A stretch of DNA of 36,238 bases from Rubripirellula obstinata (GCF_001642955.1 NZ_LWSK01000058.1:1-36238); one strand, 5' to 3'. Counted from the stretch's first letter, positions 15,276-25,334 are shown. Notes: generated by a model not told the origin, from the letters alone. Numbers and translations: made by a program.

Positions 15276-18200
15276 ATGAGACAACAACTCAATCGATCGC
15301 GTCGGCAAAGCAAACGATCGAAGTTGCGTCTGTCGCTGGAACAACTCGAAAGCCGGCGTTTGTTGGCCAGCGTTTCATCACCTGCGATCTTGCAGTGGTT
15401 TGAATCGTCTTTCGATACGATTGAACAACGAACGCCGGACATCTTTGATGCGGGTTATGGAACGGTTTGGTTGCCGCCGCCCAACCGCGCCGACAGCGGT
15501 AATTTATCAGTTGGCTACGACGTCTATGACCGATTCGATCTTGGCAGCCCCGATGACCCAACTCTTTATGGAACCGAGACGGAACTCAAGACGATCGCCA
15601 ATGCCTTTGATAATGCCGGCGTCGCACTTCACGTTGACGTCGTGCTCAATCATGCGGGCTTTACCGATTTAGGGTCGAACGGTTTCTTCGAATCCGGTGG
15701 TTATCCCGGACTTGCCATCACGCTGCCAAATTCAATCGACGGTGATTTCCATTCTGGATTTTTAAGCGGTGATCTGGAAGGACGCTTAGCAGGCTTGGTC
15801 GACATTGATCACCAAACCAACCACCAGTTCATTCGAAGTCCCGTCGCCCCGGACGATCCCAACAATTTGCGACCGGGCACGGCACCGTTCAACGGACGCG
15901 TCGCCAATCTACCCGACGAAGCCAACCGGCGATTTTATCCTGATCGAGACGCCGACCCAATTTTCTTATTCGATCCGGCCACTGGCGAATCTGGAATCGC
16001 TGTCTACCCCTTCAACACCGATTCGCCTGAAACGGGTGATCCAGTTCTTGAAAATGCACTCGGCTATCAAATGCGGTGGCTGCAGTGGCTCGTGCAAGAC
16101 GTTGGCGTTGATGGTTTCCGTCTTGATGCGACCAAACACCTTGATCCGTTCGTGTTGAACTTTTTCGATCGCGCGGTCTATCGATCGAACCCTCGGTTGT
16201 TACTCGACGGATCGGTTGATCATGCGTTCTCCTATGGCGAAGCTTTTACTGGCGACCGAAACGCATTGATGTCCTACGTCCGCAAGGACATCAACCCCAA
16301 CGACTTTGGTCGCGTTGGAGGCAACCGTGATACGCTTGACTTCAGCGCGTTTTTTGCCATGCACAGCAATCTCGCTAGCGCGGGGACCAGCAATGCGTGG
16401 ACCAACATCCGCGATTCGCTATTGGATCTTCACGACGATGGGATCCACAACGGTTCAGCCGGCGTGTTGTTCGTAGGTAGCCACGACGAAAACGGCCCCA
16501 ATGAACTCAACAATGTCGCTCATGCTTTCGCGTTGATGTATCCCGGCAATACGGTGGTGTATTTCAATGGCAAAGAGTTTGGCGACAACCGTGACTTTCC
16601 CAAAGACGGACGAGGCGACGCGTTGGGTGGCGTTTATGGCGACAGCCTGAAACGTTTGGTTCAGATTCGCAACACGCATGGTCGCGGCAATTTCCTAGAA
16701 CGCTACATCAGCAGCGATGGTATTTACGTCTACGAACGCGAAAGTTCAGCGGTGGTTGGATTGTCCAATCGTGGCGATAGCGGTTTTGACCAACGCACCG
16801 TTTCGGTTGCCTTTGCACCGGGAACCCATCTGGTTGAATTGACCGGAAACGCTGCAAACACTTTCATCGATCCTTTCAACGACATTCCTGACGTGGTGAC
16901 AGTGAAGTCCGATGGGACCATTGACATTCGCGTTCCCCGCAATCGAAACGCCAACGGCGATTTTCATGGCAGCGGCTACGTGATCTACGGGTTGCCGACT
17001 CCTCAAGCACCCGCAGGTCTGGAAGTTCTGGGATCAACTTCGGTGTTGGCCGGTTCGGTACCCGCGGCCCAATCCTTCGCCAACGGCGTGACCAGGCTAA
17101 GCGACTTGACCGTGATCACGTCCGACTCGTTTGACGTTCGCTTGCAAACTAATGAAGTCCGCTTGCTGGGACTCGAAAGCCTGCGAGACACGTATGCCGA
17201 TGGCGACCAGGCAGTGCTTCGCGTCAATGGCGGCACCGATGTTAACGGCAACGGCCAAGTCGATTTCGTCACCCCGGGCGACGCAAGCTACGGGTTTGAG
17301 ACCTTCGGCAATAAAGCGAGTTCGCTGGTTGGCAGCGGTGGAATTTCCGGTCCTAGGGGCGATGGCGAGTTCCTGCAAACGATTGACGCGACCCAGCTTT
17401 CCGAAGGCATCAACTACATCGAGGCCCGCGCGTTTCGCCATCGCACCGACGGTGGCCCCGCTGTGTTTAGCGATTTCCGAGAATCGATTTACGTTGATCG
17501 CTTCGCCCCGGAATCTCGCGTGCTTAGCTTTGAACCATGGGAAGTCGGCGTCAACGAAAACCGAAATCTGATCGTTGAATCGGTGGACAAAACCGCTGAC
17601 GCGGTGCATGTCTTTCTTGATTTGCCCGCATCGATGACGGACGCCGAGGTGATGTCGCTTGTGTCTGAACAAAACCAAGCACGCCAGATCGATCGCGACC
17701 AATTCATCTACGGGTTTGGCGGTCTGTCCCACGGCAATCACGCGGTCACGATCGTCACCTACGAACAATCCGGCAACGTCAATGTGCAACGTTCCGCCGG
17801 CCTATTCACGTCAACGATCATTGGCGCTGGCTTAGGCGATACAGACTTTGATGGTGACATCGACATGACCGATCATGATCGAATGCTGGAATTGGTCGAT
17901 GGCAACAACGACGAATTCAACGCAGCGGCCGACTTTGATGCCAACGGAGTGATCGATGCGGAAGACTATCGAATTTTCCTGGACGAGTTTATCGATCAGG
18001 TTCGCGGGCCGATCGACTTCGGGGATGCTCCGGCCTCTTCGCTAGCGCCCTACTTCAGCGACCGCTTCACCGCTGGTGAAACCGCGATCGTCTTGTCCGC
18101 ACCGGGTGGCGATGTCGGTTTACAGGCGTCCCAGACAATTTTGTCATCGGGAATCGCACGAGACGACACGTCCAGCGACACGCTGTACTTCCGATTCACG

Positions 18201-20405
18201 GCCAATCCAACATCGATTGGATCGAGCGGTATTTCGGACGCCTTTTCCGCTTTCCAATTGTTTCAAAACGGTGAAGAAGGCTTGGGAATCGGAAACCGTT
18301 TTGGATCGGCGGCCTGGAGCTATTTTGGTGCCAGTGATTTGGTCACGCAATCGGAAACAGGCGACCTAAATTCACCGACACCTGATTCGGGAACCTCTTC
18401 TGAAACGATTCAGGAAAACGAAGCAAAAACGTTCCTGATGCGGGTTGAATATCAAAGCGACGCAGAAGATGTCATCACTGTTTGGATGCAGCCCGGTGAT
18501 GTATTCGATGCTGATCAATTGCCCGATTTAACGACAACATTCTTTGCGGACGCATCCTTTGATGAAGTGATTGTTCGCGCCGGAAGCGACCAGGATGCTG
18601 CGACCTGGGCGTTTTCAGATATCGCGATTTCAAAACAGACTAGACCTGGACCAGCTCATTTGATCAGCAATGAATTGAAGATGGGTTTCCAAGTCGATGC
18701 GGATGGCGGTCAGCAAACGTCCAACGACGCATTGGGTGACGATTCTGATGGGAACGACGACGAAGACGGTATTCTGTTTAGCAGTACACCGATTCCGGGC
18801 GGCACTTGGCCGTTGGAAATCGGTGCATCCGCAACGGGTTTGGTGGACGGGTGGATCGACTTCAACGCAAACGGAATTCTGGAACATCCCGCCGAACACA
18901 TCGGCGATGGCGTTTCGATACCGGTTGGGATTGGCCTAACAACAGTCAACGTTTCGGTGCCAAGTGATGCGTTGGTGGGCCAGCGACTGATGCGTTTGCG
19001 AATCAGCACCGACGGTGGTCTCACGCCAAATGCCTACGCTGCCGATGGCGAAGTCGAAGATCACTTGGTACAGATCAGTGATCCCAATCTTTCACTTGAT
19101 CTCGCTGCGATTGGCGCAACGACAGTCACCGTTGAGCGAAACGGCGACCGGATCGAGGTCGTTGATAACACTGGCAACGTTTTAATCTCGCAAACGATAG
19201 CGGCTACCGATTCGCTAACGATCACGGGGGCCAATGCGATCCCGGAATCGGTCACGATCGACTACGCGGCCGGCGGTTTCTTTGACTTGGATAACGGAGT
19301 GGTCTTCAACGCTGGTGAAGGCAACGGTGATGCGTTGTCAGTGATTGGAATCCCGTCCGGTGCGTCTGCGATATCGGCTCAGTATGTTTCCAACAACACC
19401 ATGCTCGGTAACGCAACCATCGTCGCGAATTCCGGTACGCAATCCACCAGCGTTCACTTTTCGGGCGTTGAACCGCTTAGCATTCTGGGGATGGCCAACA
19501 TCTCGTTTACGGGCACACTGCAGGTCGGCACCGACACGCTAAGCCTGGGCAGCGCCAATCCAATCGAATTGCCCGCGTCGGTAGTTTTCAGCGGAGGGAC
19601 GATCGAATCGAGCGGCCCGGTATCTTTATTGGGCACTTTGTCGGGCGGAACAGCGTTGACGATCCAAGTCGCTGGGAATTTCCAGCCACAGCCTGGTGAT
19701 TCCTTTGATCTGATCACCGCCGATGGCGGCGTCAGCGGTAGTTTCGATTCGGCAATACTTCCACCCATTCAAGCCGCAAGTGGTGACGATTTGGCGTGGT
19801 CCATTCGCTACGGTTCAGACGCGATTCGAGCAGAGATCGTACCCGCCGCACAGGTTGAATCAGTCGTCATTAATGAAGGGCAGTCACAACGGTCTGCGTT
19901 AACTTCGGTCGAAGTCACCTTTACCGAAGTGGTCGATATCGACTTATCAGGCAGTCCTGCATTTGAATTCGTCAACTTGGACAACGGCTTGGTTGCAGCA
20001 ACCTCGTCACCTCTGATCACCCTCGTTGACGACAAAACCGTTGCTACGTTTCGCTTCTTACCCGGTCAAACGGTCAACGCTGGACAATCGATGACGGATG
20101 GCCGATATCAGCTTCGGATCGATCCGGCGAAAGTCACGATCGGCGGCATTGAACTCGACGGCAACGGTGACGGACAGGCCGGTGATGAGTATCGATTTGG
20201 CGATCACCCAAACGATGATTTCTTCCGCAAGTATGGTGACCAAGACGGCGACGACTTTGTCGGGCTCGCCGACTTTGCGTTGTTCCGATCGACGTTTGGA
20301 TCTCGTGACGGTCAGGAACCGTTTCTTCCCGGCTTGGACTCGAACGCTGATGGCGAAATCGGCCTAACCGACTTTGCTGCGTTCCGATCCAACTTTGGGC
20401 GTTGA
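15276..20405 (+). CDS. Giant exported alpha-amylase family protein with dockerin-like and GEVED modules
   Basis: 1709 aa. The N-terminus is basic and then has LEQLESRRLLA (residues 21-31), a motif that opens many large exported planctomycete proteins. The GH13 barrel starts almost at once (about 35-480) with DVVLNH (121-126), GFRLDATKH with nucleophile D284, YGEAF with acid/base E322 and GSHDEN with H403/D404, so it is probably active. A beta-rich region (about 480-850) follows, then a dockerin-like Ca-binding pair (about 855-907; DTDFDGDIDMTDHD). A GEVED-type module begins GPIDFGDAP (about 912) and resumes at about 1136-1265 (ending DGEVEDHLVQI), with some 220 residues between. Further beta structure leads to a last dockerin-like pair (about 1653-1709) with DQDGDDFVGLADF and DSNADGEIGLTDF. 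It likely acts on alpha-glucan at the cell surface. No ribosome binding site is evident. Confidence 0.88.
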   Translation: MRQQLNRSRRQSKRSKLRLSLEQLESRRLLASVSSPAILQWFESSFDTIEQRTPDIFDAGYGTVWLPPPNRADSGNLSVGYDVYDRFDLGSPDDPTLYGTETELKTIANAFDNAGVALHVDVVLNHAGFTDLGSNGFFESGGYPGLAITLPNSIDGDFHSGFLSGDLEGRLAGLVDIDHQTNHQFIRSPVAPDDPNNLRPGTAPFNGRVANLPDEANRRFYPDRDADPIFLFDPATGESGIAVYPFNTDSPETGDPVLENALGYQMRWLQWLVQDVGVDGFRLDATKHLDPFVLNFFDRAVYRSNPRLLLDGSVDHAFSYGEAFTGDRNALMSYVRKDINPNDFGRVGGNRDTLDFSAFFAMHSNLASAGTSNAWTNIRDSLLDLHDDGIHNGSAGVLFVGSHDENGPNELNNVAHAFALMYPGNTVVYFNGKEFGDNRDFPKDGRGDALGGVYGDSLKRLVQIRNTHGRGNFLERYISSDGIYVYERESSAVVGLSNRGDSGFDQRTVSVAFAPGTHLVELTGNAANTFIDPFNDIPDVVTVKSDGTIDIRVPRNRNANGDFHGSGYVIYGLPTPQAPAGLEVLGSTSVLAGSVPAAQSFANGVTRLSDLTVITSDSFDVRLQTNEVRLLGLESLRDTYADGDQAVLRVNGGTDVNGNGQVDFVTPGDASYGFETFGNKASSLVGSGGISGPRGDGEFLQTIDATQLSEGINYIEARAFRHRTDGGPAVFSDFRESIYVDRFAPESRVLSFEPWEVGVNENRNLIVESVDKTADAVHVFLDLPASMTDAEVMSLVSEQNQARQIDRDQFIYGFGGLSHGNHAVTIVTYEQSGNVNVQRSAGLFTSTIIGAGLGDTDFDGDIDMTDHDRMLELVDGNNDEFNAAADFDANGVIDAEDYRIFLDEFIDQVRGPIDFGDAPASSLAPYFSDRFTAGETAIVLSAPGGDVGLQASQTILSSGIARDDTSSDTLYFRFTANPTSIGSSGISDAFSAFQLFQNGEEGLGIGNRFGSAAWSYFGASDLVTQSETGDLNSPTPDSGTSSETIQENEAKTFLMRVEYQSDAEDVITVWMQPGDVFDADQLPDLTTTFFADASFDEVIVRAGSDQDAATWAFSDIAISKQTRPGPAHLISNELKMGFQVDADGGQQTSNDALGDDSDGNDDEDGILFSSTPIPGGTWPLEIGASATGLVDGWIDFNANGILEHPAEHIGDGVSIPVGIGLTTVNVSVPSDALVGQRLMRLRISTDGGLTPNAYAADGEVEDHLVQISDPNLSLDLAAIGATTVTVERNGDRIEVVDNTGNVLISQTIAATDSLTITGANAIPESVTIDYAAGGFFDLDNGVVFNAGEGNGDALSVIGIPSGASAISAQYVSNNTMLGNATIVANSGTQSTSVHFSGVEPLSILGMANISFTGTLQVGTDTLSLGSANPIELPASVVFSGGTIESSGPVSLLGTLSGGTALTIQVAGNFQPQPGDSFDLITADGGVSGSFDSAILPPIQAASGDDLAWSIRYGSDAIRAEIVPAAQVESVVINEGQSQRSALTSVEVTFTEVVDIDLSGSPAFEFVNLDNGLVAATSSPLITLVDDKTVATFRFLPGQTVNAGQSMTDGRYQLRIDPAKVTIGGIELDGNGDGQAGDEYRFGDHPNDDFFRKYGDQDGDDFVGLADFALFRSTFGSRDGQEPFLPGLDSNADGEIGLTDFAAFRSNFGR

Positions 20406-20716
20406 ACGCCACGCCGTTAAAAGTTTTGGTCCCGGAAAACACGTGCTAGTTCGTTTAGCCGCGTGGGCATCGCCCCGCGCGTTCGGGCCAGCACAACGCG
20501 CGGGGCGATGCCCAACGCCGTGAAGAGTTTTGGTCCCGGAAAACGCGTGTTAGTTCGTTTAACCGCGTGGGCATCGCCCCGCGCGTTTCGCCCGGCATGA
20601 ACGCGCGGGGCGATGCCCACGCGGTTAAACGGTTTAGAAACCCTTCACGGCGCGGGGCGATGCCCACGCGGTTAAACAACTTAGGAACTCTTCACGGCGT
20701 TGCGTTGAACGCCACG
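20399..20716. repeat. Stack of GC-rich palindromes flanked by 15-bp direct repeats
   Basis: Gene-free. Two near-complete palindromes (20461-20518 and a perfect 31-bp inverted repeat 20557-20587 with 20600-20630) and a third half copy (20648-20677) are joined by spacers that also repeat (gtgaagagttttggtcccgg type). The word gcgttgaacgccacg occurs at 20399-20413, where it contains the last codon and the stop of the giant GH13 gene, and again at 20702-20716. The same family occurs at 1-82 and 13603-13670. Confidence 0.85.
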
Positions 20717-20787
20717 ATAAGTTGCTGATTCCTCGGCGCTTCACAAACGTAGGCGTTCACCGAGAACTGTTTTCAAAAAACTACTTG

Positions 20788-20942
20788 GGAACTGTCCCGA
20801 AATAACTTCCCGGTTTGCCCGTAGCTGGGCCCGCCAGGGTTACGTACCTGCTCAGTCCATCATTCGCTGTACCCGACTGAACCCTGGCGGGCCCAGCTAC
20901 GAAAGATTTCGACATATACGGAACTTGTTTCAGGACAGTTCC
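20788..20942. mobile_element. MITE-like element, 155 bp, with 21-bp terminal inverted repeats
   Basis: The outer repeat at 20788-20808 (ggaactgtcccgaaataac...) matches the complement of 20922-20942 with few mismatches. Inside lies a perfect 22-bp stem, 20820-20841 with 20880-20901 (core cgtagctgggcccgcc). The right end supplies the last codons and TGA stop of the epimerase gene. No coding capacity. The same outer ends with a different stem are found at 11528-11681, and a left end with the same inner arm type at about 36113-36172. Confidence 0.8.
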
Positions 20943-21976
20943 TTAATACTGAATCGGTGGACTGTCTTTTCATTCAGCACGTCGCCGGGACGCAGCAGGG
21001 TGCTGGGGAAGGAAGCTTGGTTGGGCGTGTCGGGGTAGTGCTGGGTTTCTAAACAGAATGCTTGATGCGGTTTGATGCCGGCTGATTCTTCACCGCCGGG
21101 CAGGTGGCCGCCGACGTATAGCTGAACGCCGGGCTGGGTCGTTTGCACCTCCATGAATCGACCAGACTTGGGATCATGAACCGCTGCGCAATTGCGTAGC
21201 GTTCCCGATTCACCACGCACGACCAAGCAATGATCGTATCCCAGCGTTTCGGGCAATTGATCGTTGCGATCGCCGATCGCGGTCGCTTCGCGAAAGTCGA
21301 ACGGAGTTCCCTTGACGCTGTTTAATTTTCCAGTCGCAATCGATTCGTGATCGACGTCGACGTACTGATCTGATTCCAATTTTAACTGGTGATCCAAAAT
21401 CGATCCCGAACCCATGCCGGCAAGATTCCAGTAACTGTGATTGGTTAGATTAACGTGAGTCGGTTTGTCGGTGGTTGCGGTGAATTGGAATGACAACTCG
21501 TTGAGTTCATTCCAGTGATAGTCGGTTGTCACGCAAACGTTGCCCGGAAAGCCTTCGTGGCCGTCAGGACTCATCAGCGAAAAGCGAACGCCGACACCTG
21601 TTTCATCCTGGTAGCTTTCACTGTCCCAATTCTGAAAAGCAAAATTGTTTTTGCCGCCATGCAATTGGTGCGACTTGTGATTGACCGTTAGCGGATATTC
21701 AATTCCATCAATGGTGAACTTGGCACCGCCGATACGATTGGCATATCGCCCGACGCTGCTGCCGAAATAAGGATGTTTCACCAGGTAGGTATCCAGCGAT
21801 TCGAAGACGCAGTTGACGTTTTCGATTCTGCCATCGCGATCCGGAACTCGAACATCCAGCAATGATGCCCCCCAAGACATCAGATCAACGCTGTGTCCGT
21901 GTGAGTTGGTCAACGTAAAACGCTGAACTGGATGCCCATCGGCCGTAGACCCAAATACTCTGCTTGTTGTTTTCAT
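20930..21976 (-). CDS. galM: Aldose 1-epimerase (mutarotase)
   Basis: 348 aa from the ATG at 21976; a TTG 16 codons upstream is less likely. Family motifs: NRIGGAKF, HQLHGG near residue 100, NLTNHSYWNL with catalytic H180, and FCLETQHYPD with catalytic base E310. It interconverts alpha and beta anomers of glucose or galactose; no signal peptide, so cytoplasmic. It is divergent from the haem-fusion gene at 22041, with about 65 bases between them, so their promoters overlap. The last residues KELS and the TGA are encoded by the end of the MITE-like element 20788-20942, which means the natural C-terminus has been replaced or trimmed. In context it could feed glucose released by MalQ into glucokinase. 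Confidence 0.92.
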   Translation of the reverse strand: MKTTSRVFGSTADGHPVQRFTLTNSHGHSVDLMSWGASLLDVRVPDRDGRIENVNCVFESLDTYLVKHPYFGSSVGRYANRIGGAKFTIDGIEYPLTVNHKSHQLHGGKNNFAFQNWDSESYQDETGVGVRFSLMSPDGHEGFPGNVCVTTDYHWNELNELSFQFTATTDKPTHVNLTNHSYWNLAGMGSGSILDHQLKLESDQYVDVDHESIATGKLNSVKGTPFDFREATAIGDRNDQLPETLGYDHCLVVRGESGTLRNCAAVHDPKSGRFMEVQTTQPGVQLYVGGHLPGGEESAGIKPHQAFCLETQHYPDTPNQASFPSTLLRPGDVLNEKTVHRFSIKELS

Positions 21977-22040
21977 TTCAGAGATTCTAGCAGGAATCTT
22001 TCCTCTGTGACAAAGCTCACCCAAGCGTTTTCAATCAACT

Positions 22041-25000
22041 ATGATGCAGACGAACGCCATTTTGAAAACACCTCCAAAAAATAGGCCCATCGCTACCGTG
22101 AATCGAATTTCTTGCTTTGCCGTTTTGACGGCGTTTTGTTTGACCGCGGTCGCCGATCAACCTGAATATCGAACGTTGTTTGATGGAAAAACACTGGAAG
22201 GTTGGAAGGGTAACCCAACCCTTTGGTCGGTTGATGATGGTGTGATTGTGGGGAAAACGACCGCCGACGCCCCGATCAAGGCCAACACCTTTTTGGTTTG
22301 GCAAGGCGGCGAGGTGGGGGATTTCGATTTCCGTTGCTCCGTTCGGTTTGACGCTGTGAATTCAGGTGTTCAGTACCGAAGCCGATACATCAACGAAGCG
22401 AATTTGGCGTTGGCCGGTTACCAAGCAGACCTGCATCCCAAACGCGAATTCTTGGGAATGATGTACAGCGAAAAAACCGGGCAGGGGATCATTGCCACCG
22501 GCGGACAGCGTGTTGAAATTCCAGCCAAAGGAAAGAAGCAGGTTGTCGGAACTTTTCCCGCGATTCCACCAACAGCCACCGATCAGTGGCATCAACTGCG
22601 AATCATTGCGGTCGGCAATCGAATGATCCACCAGATCAATGGTGTGACGACGGTGGATGTAACCGACAATCGAGCCGATGCACTGCGTCGCGGATTGCTG
22701 GGGCTTCAGCTTCATCGTGGTAAACCAATGAAGGCCGAATTTAAAGACCTGAAACTTCGTCAGTTCAGCCCAGCAGAAGCTGCAGCGGCACTTGGCGAAT
22801 TAGTCGGTGAAGAATCAACATCAGTGACCGACGAAACAAGCGATACAAATTCAACGAGCTCTTCGTTCAAGATTTCTGCACCCGATGGTTTTGTCGTCGA
22901 ACGTGTCTACACGACCAATGCAGACCAAGGAAGTTGGGTATCGCTGACGACCGATTCGCAAGGCCGTTTGTATGCCTGCGATCAAGGAAGCGCTGGGTTG
23001 TATCGGATCACTTTGCAATCTGATTCAGCAGATGCCGCACCGCTGGTTGAAAAGGTTTCGGTTGGACCGCTGAGCAGTGTTTCAGCAGCCCAAGGTTTGA
23101 CCTGGGCATTCGATAGTTTGTGGTGTCACATCAATGGCGGAAACCTTTTGCGGCTGACAGATTCCGATGGCGATGATGTTCTTGACACCATGCAAAAAAT
23201 CCCCGGCACAACAGGCCGTGGCGAACATGGCAACCACGCGGTTATGCCGACCCAGGACGGCAAGGATTTGTACTTAGTCGGCGGCAACGCAGCACCACTG
23301 GCCAAGCATGTCGCCAGCACGGTTCCCACTTGGTACGAAGGACTCTTGTTGCCCCGGATGTGGGACAGTCGTGGGCATGCACGTGATCGCAGGGCCCCCG
23401 GTGGTTGGATCACACGTATCGATCCGCAAACGCACGAACAAACCGTTCAATCGATCGGCTATCGAAACCAATACGACATTGCCCTGAATCGAAACGGAGA
23501 CCTGTTTACCTACGATGCCGACATGGAATGGGACTTGGGTTTGCCGTGGTATCGGCCCACTCGTATTTGCCAAGCGGTTAGCGGGTCGGATTACGGTTGG
23601 CGAAGTGGGTCAGGAAAATGGCCGACGTATTACGAAGACTCATTACCACCAGTCGTCGAGATTGGCCCCGGATCACCAACGGGACTCGTCTCCGGCGCAG
23701 GGGCTAGTTTTCCGACCAAGTATCAAGACGCATTGTTTGCACTCGATTGGACGTTTGGAACGATGTACGCCATTCACATGGTCCCCGACGGTGCAGGTTA
23801 CCGCGGCGAAGCGGAACCGTTTGTTTACAGTTCGCCTCTACCGCTGACCGATGCAGTCGTGGGCCACGATGGAAATCTGTACTTCGCCGTGGGCGGACGC
23901 GGGATGGCTTCGGGACTCTTTCGTGTTCGATACGTGGGAAACGATTCCTGTGAAGCTCCGTCTGCAACGGGCAATGCCGTGTCCGATGCAGTCCAGCAAC
24001 GGCGGATGCTAGAGAAATTCCACGCAGTCGAAAATTCTGATGCGGTCAACATCGCCTGGCCTTTCCTGTCCAGCGAAGATCGTTTCCTTCGTCACGCGGC
24101 TCGCGTTGCCATCGAGAGTCAACCTGTCGAAAGTTGGTCGGATCGAGTGTCGGCCGAACCTGACCCGCAAGCTCGGATCACAGCGTCGGTGGCACTGGCA
24201 CGAATGGGCGAAGCGGATCATCTGGCTTCCGTCTTGGAAGGCCTGCTGTCGCTGAACGCCGCAGAACTCGATGACGCAAAATTGTTGGGGCTCCTTCGCG
24301 GCTACGCTCTCGCCTTCGACCTGCTCGGCGCACCCAACGATCAACAGCGATCGGCGGTCATTGACCAACTGCGACCACTGATGCCAAGCGCCAACATCGA
24401 CGTCACCACCGAATTGATTCGAGTCTTAGCTTACGTTCGCGACGAAACGTTGCCCGCTAAGGTGATGCAACTGATCCAGCAACGCAGCCCGCCGACGTTG
24501 CCGGCTTGGTCGGAATTAGCGCAGCGAAATGCTCGCTATGGCAAGGCGATTAAGGGCATGCTAGAGGCGCACCCGCCGACCCGTGAAGTCTTGTACGCAT
24601 TTATGATTCGCAACTTGCGAAATGGCTGGACACTGGATCTGCGGCGGTCTTACTTTGAATTCATCAATGAAGCTGCGAAGGCCAACGGCGGTGCAAGCTA
24701 CGGTGGATACCTGACTCGCATCCGAGACGAATCGCTTGCGACATGCAACGACACCGTGCGAAAGGCATTGGAAGATATCACGGGCGAAAGTTTTGATCCT
24801 GTTCCCGATTTCCCAATCACTGATCCTGTTGGACCGGGCCAGCAATGGACCGTCGAACAAGCGATGGCGTCGAGCCGAGGCGAGGCAGATTTCACACGCG
24901 GACGGTCGCTGTACTTCAGCGGTAAATGCGCCGCGTGCCATCGACTGGCAGGATTGGGCGGAGCCATCGGTCCCGACCTTACCAGCGTGCCCAACAAGTT

Positions 25001-25334
25001 CGATGAAACCTATTTGGTCGAAGCCATCGTTCATCCCAGCAAACACATCTCGGACCAATACGGGTCGTCACGTGTCCTGACCGATGACGGGCAAGTGCTC
25101 GTTGGCCTTGTCATCGAAAAAGACAATGGCGATTTGACCGTTTATCCAATCGACGAGAACGCCAAAGCAATCGAAGTCGAGGCGGATTCGGTTGAACTGA
25201 TCGAAGCGTCCAAGGTCTCGCAAATGCCCGAAGGCTTGCTGGACCGAATGAGTGCGGAAGAAGTTCGAGACCTGATTGCCTACATCATGTCAGGCGGTGA
25301 TCCTAAGCACAAAAGATACGTCGGAAAGAAATAG
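22041..25334 (+). CDS. DUF1080 / propeller / HEAT-like / CxxCH haem-binding fusion protein
   Basis: 1097 aa. Start at 22041 or the next ATG, 22044; a hydrophobic export signal lies unusually far in (about residues 24-38, CFAVLTAFCLTAVA). Residues about 40-245 are a DUF1080 (3-keto-disaccharide hydrolase/LamG-like) module with YRTLFDGKTLEGWKG. About 280-650 is a PVC-type beta-propeller similar to sugar dehydrogenases (PDGFVVERVYTT). About 665-900 is helical and HEAT-like. A cytochrome c-like domain has C963-A-A-C966-H967 followed by GPDLTSVPNKFD. Such proteins are widespread in planctomycetes and probably act in periplasmic sugar oxidation with electron transfer to haem; no substrate is established. 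It runs divergent from galM. Confidence 0.85.
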   Translation: MMQTNAILKTPPKNRPIATVNRISCFAVLTAFCLTAVADQPEYRTLFDGKTLEGWKGNPTLWSVDDGVIVGKTTADAPIKANTFLVWQGGEVGDFDFRCSVRFDAVNSGVQYRSRYINEANLALAGYQADLHPKREFLGMMYSEKTGQGIIATGGQRVEIPAKGKKQVVGTFPAIPPTATDQWHQLRIIAVGNRMIHQINGVTTVDVTDNRADALRRGLLGLQLHRGKPMKAEFKDLKLRQFSPAEAAAALGELVGEESTSVTDETSDTNSTSSSFKISAPDGFVVERVYTTNADQGSWVSLTTDSQGRLYACDQGSAGLYRITLQSDSADAAPLVEKVSVGPLSSVSAAQGLTWAFDSLWCHINGGNLLRLTDSDGDDVLDTMQKIPGTTGRGEHGNHAVMPTQDGKDLYLVGGNAAPLAKHVASTVPTWYEGLLLPRMWDSRGHARDRRAPGGWITRIDPQTHEQTVQSIGYRNQYDIALNRNGDLFTYDADMEWDLGLPWYRPTRICQAVSGSDYGWRSGSGKWPTYYEDSLPPVVEIGPGSPTGLVSGAGASFPTKYQDALFALDWTFGTMYAIHMVPDGAGYRGEAEPFVYSSPLPLTDAVVGHDGNLYFAVGGRGMASGLFRVRYVGNDSCEAPSATGNAVSDAVQQRRMLEKFHAVENSDAVNIAWPFLSSEDRFLRHAARVAIESQPVESWSDRVSAEPDPQARITASVALARMGEADHLASVLEGLLSLNAAELDDAKLLGLLRGYALAFDLLGAPNDQQRSAVIDQLRPLMPSANIDVTTELIRVLAYVRDETLPAKVMQLIQQRSPPTLPAWSELAQRNARYGKAIKGMLEAHPPTREVLYAFMIRNLRNGWTLDLRRSYFEFINEAAKANGGASYGGYLTRIRDESLATCNDTVRKALEDITGESFDPVPDFPITDPVGPGQQWTVEQAMASSRGEADFTRGRSLYFSGKCAACHRLAGLGGAIGPDLTSVPNKFDETYLVEAIVHPSKHISDQYGSSRVLTDDGQVLVGLVIEKDNGDLTVYPIDENAKAIEVEADSVELIEASKVSQMPEGLLDRMSAEEVRDLIAYIMSGGDPKHKRYVGKK

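Noticed and set aside
17097-17789. 230-codon reverse frame
   Set aside because: Antisense to the giant GH13 gene with no supporting motif or start signal.
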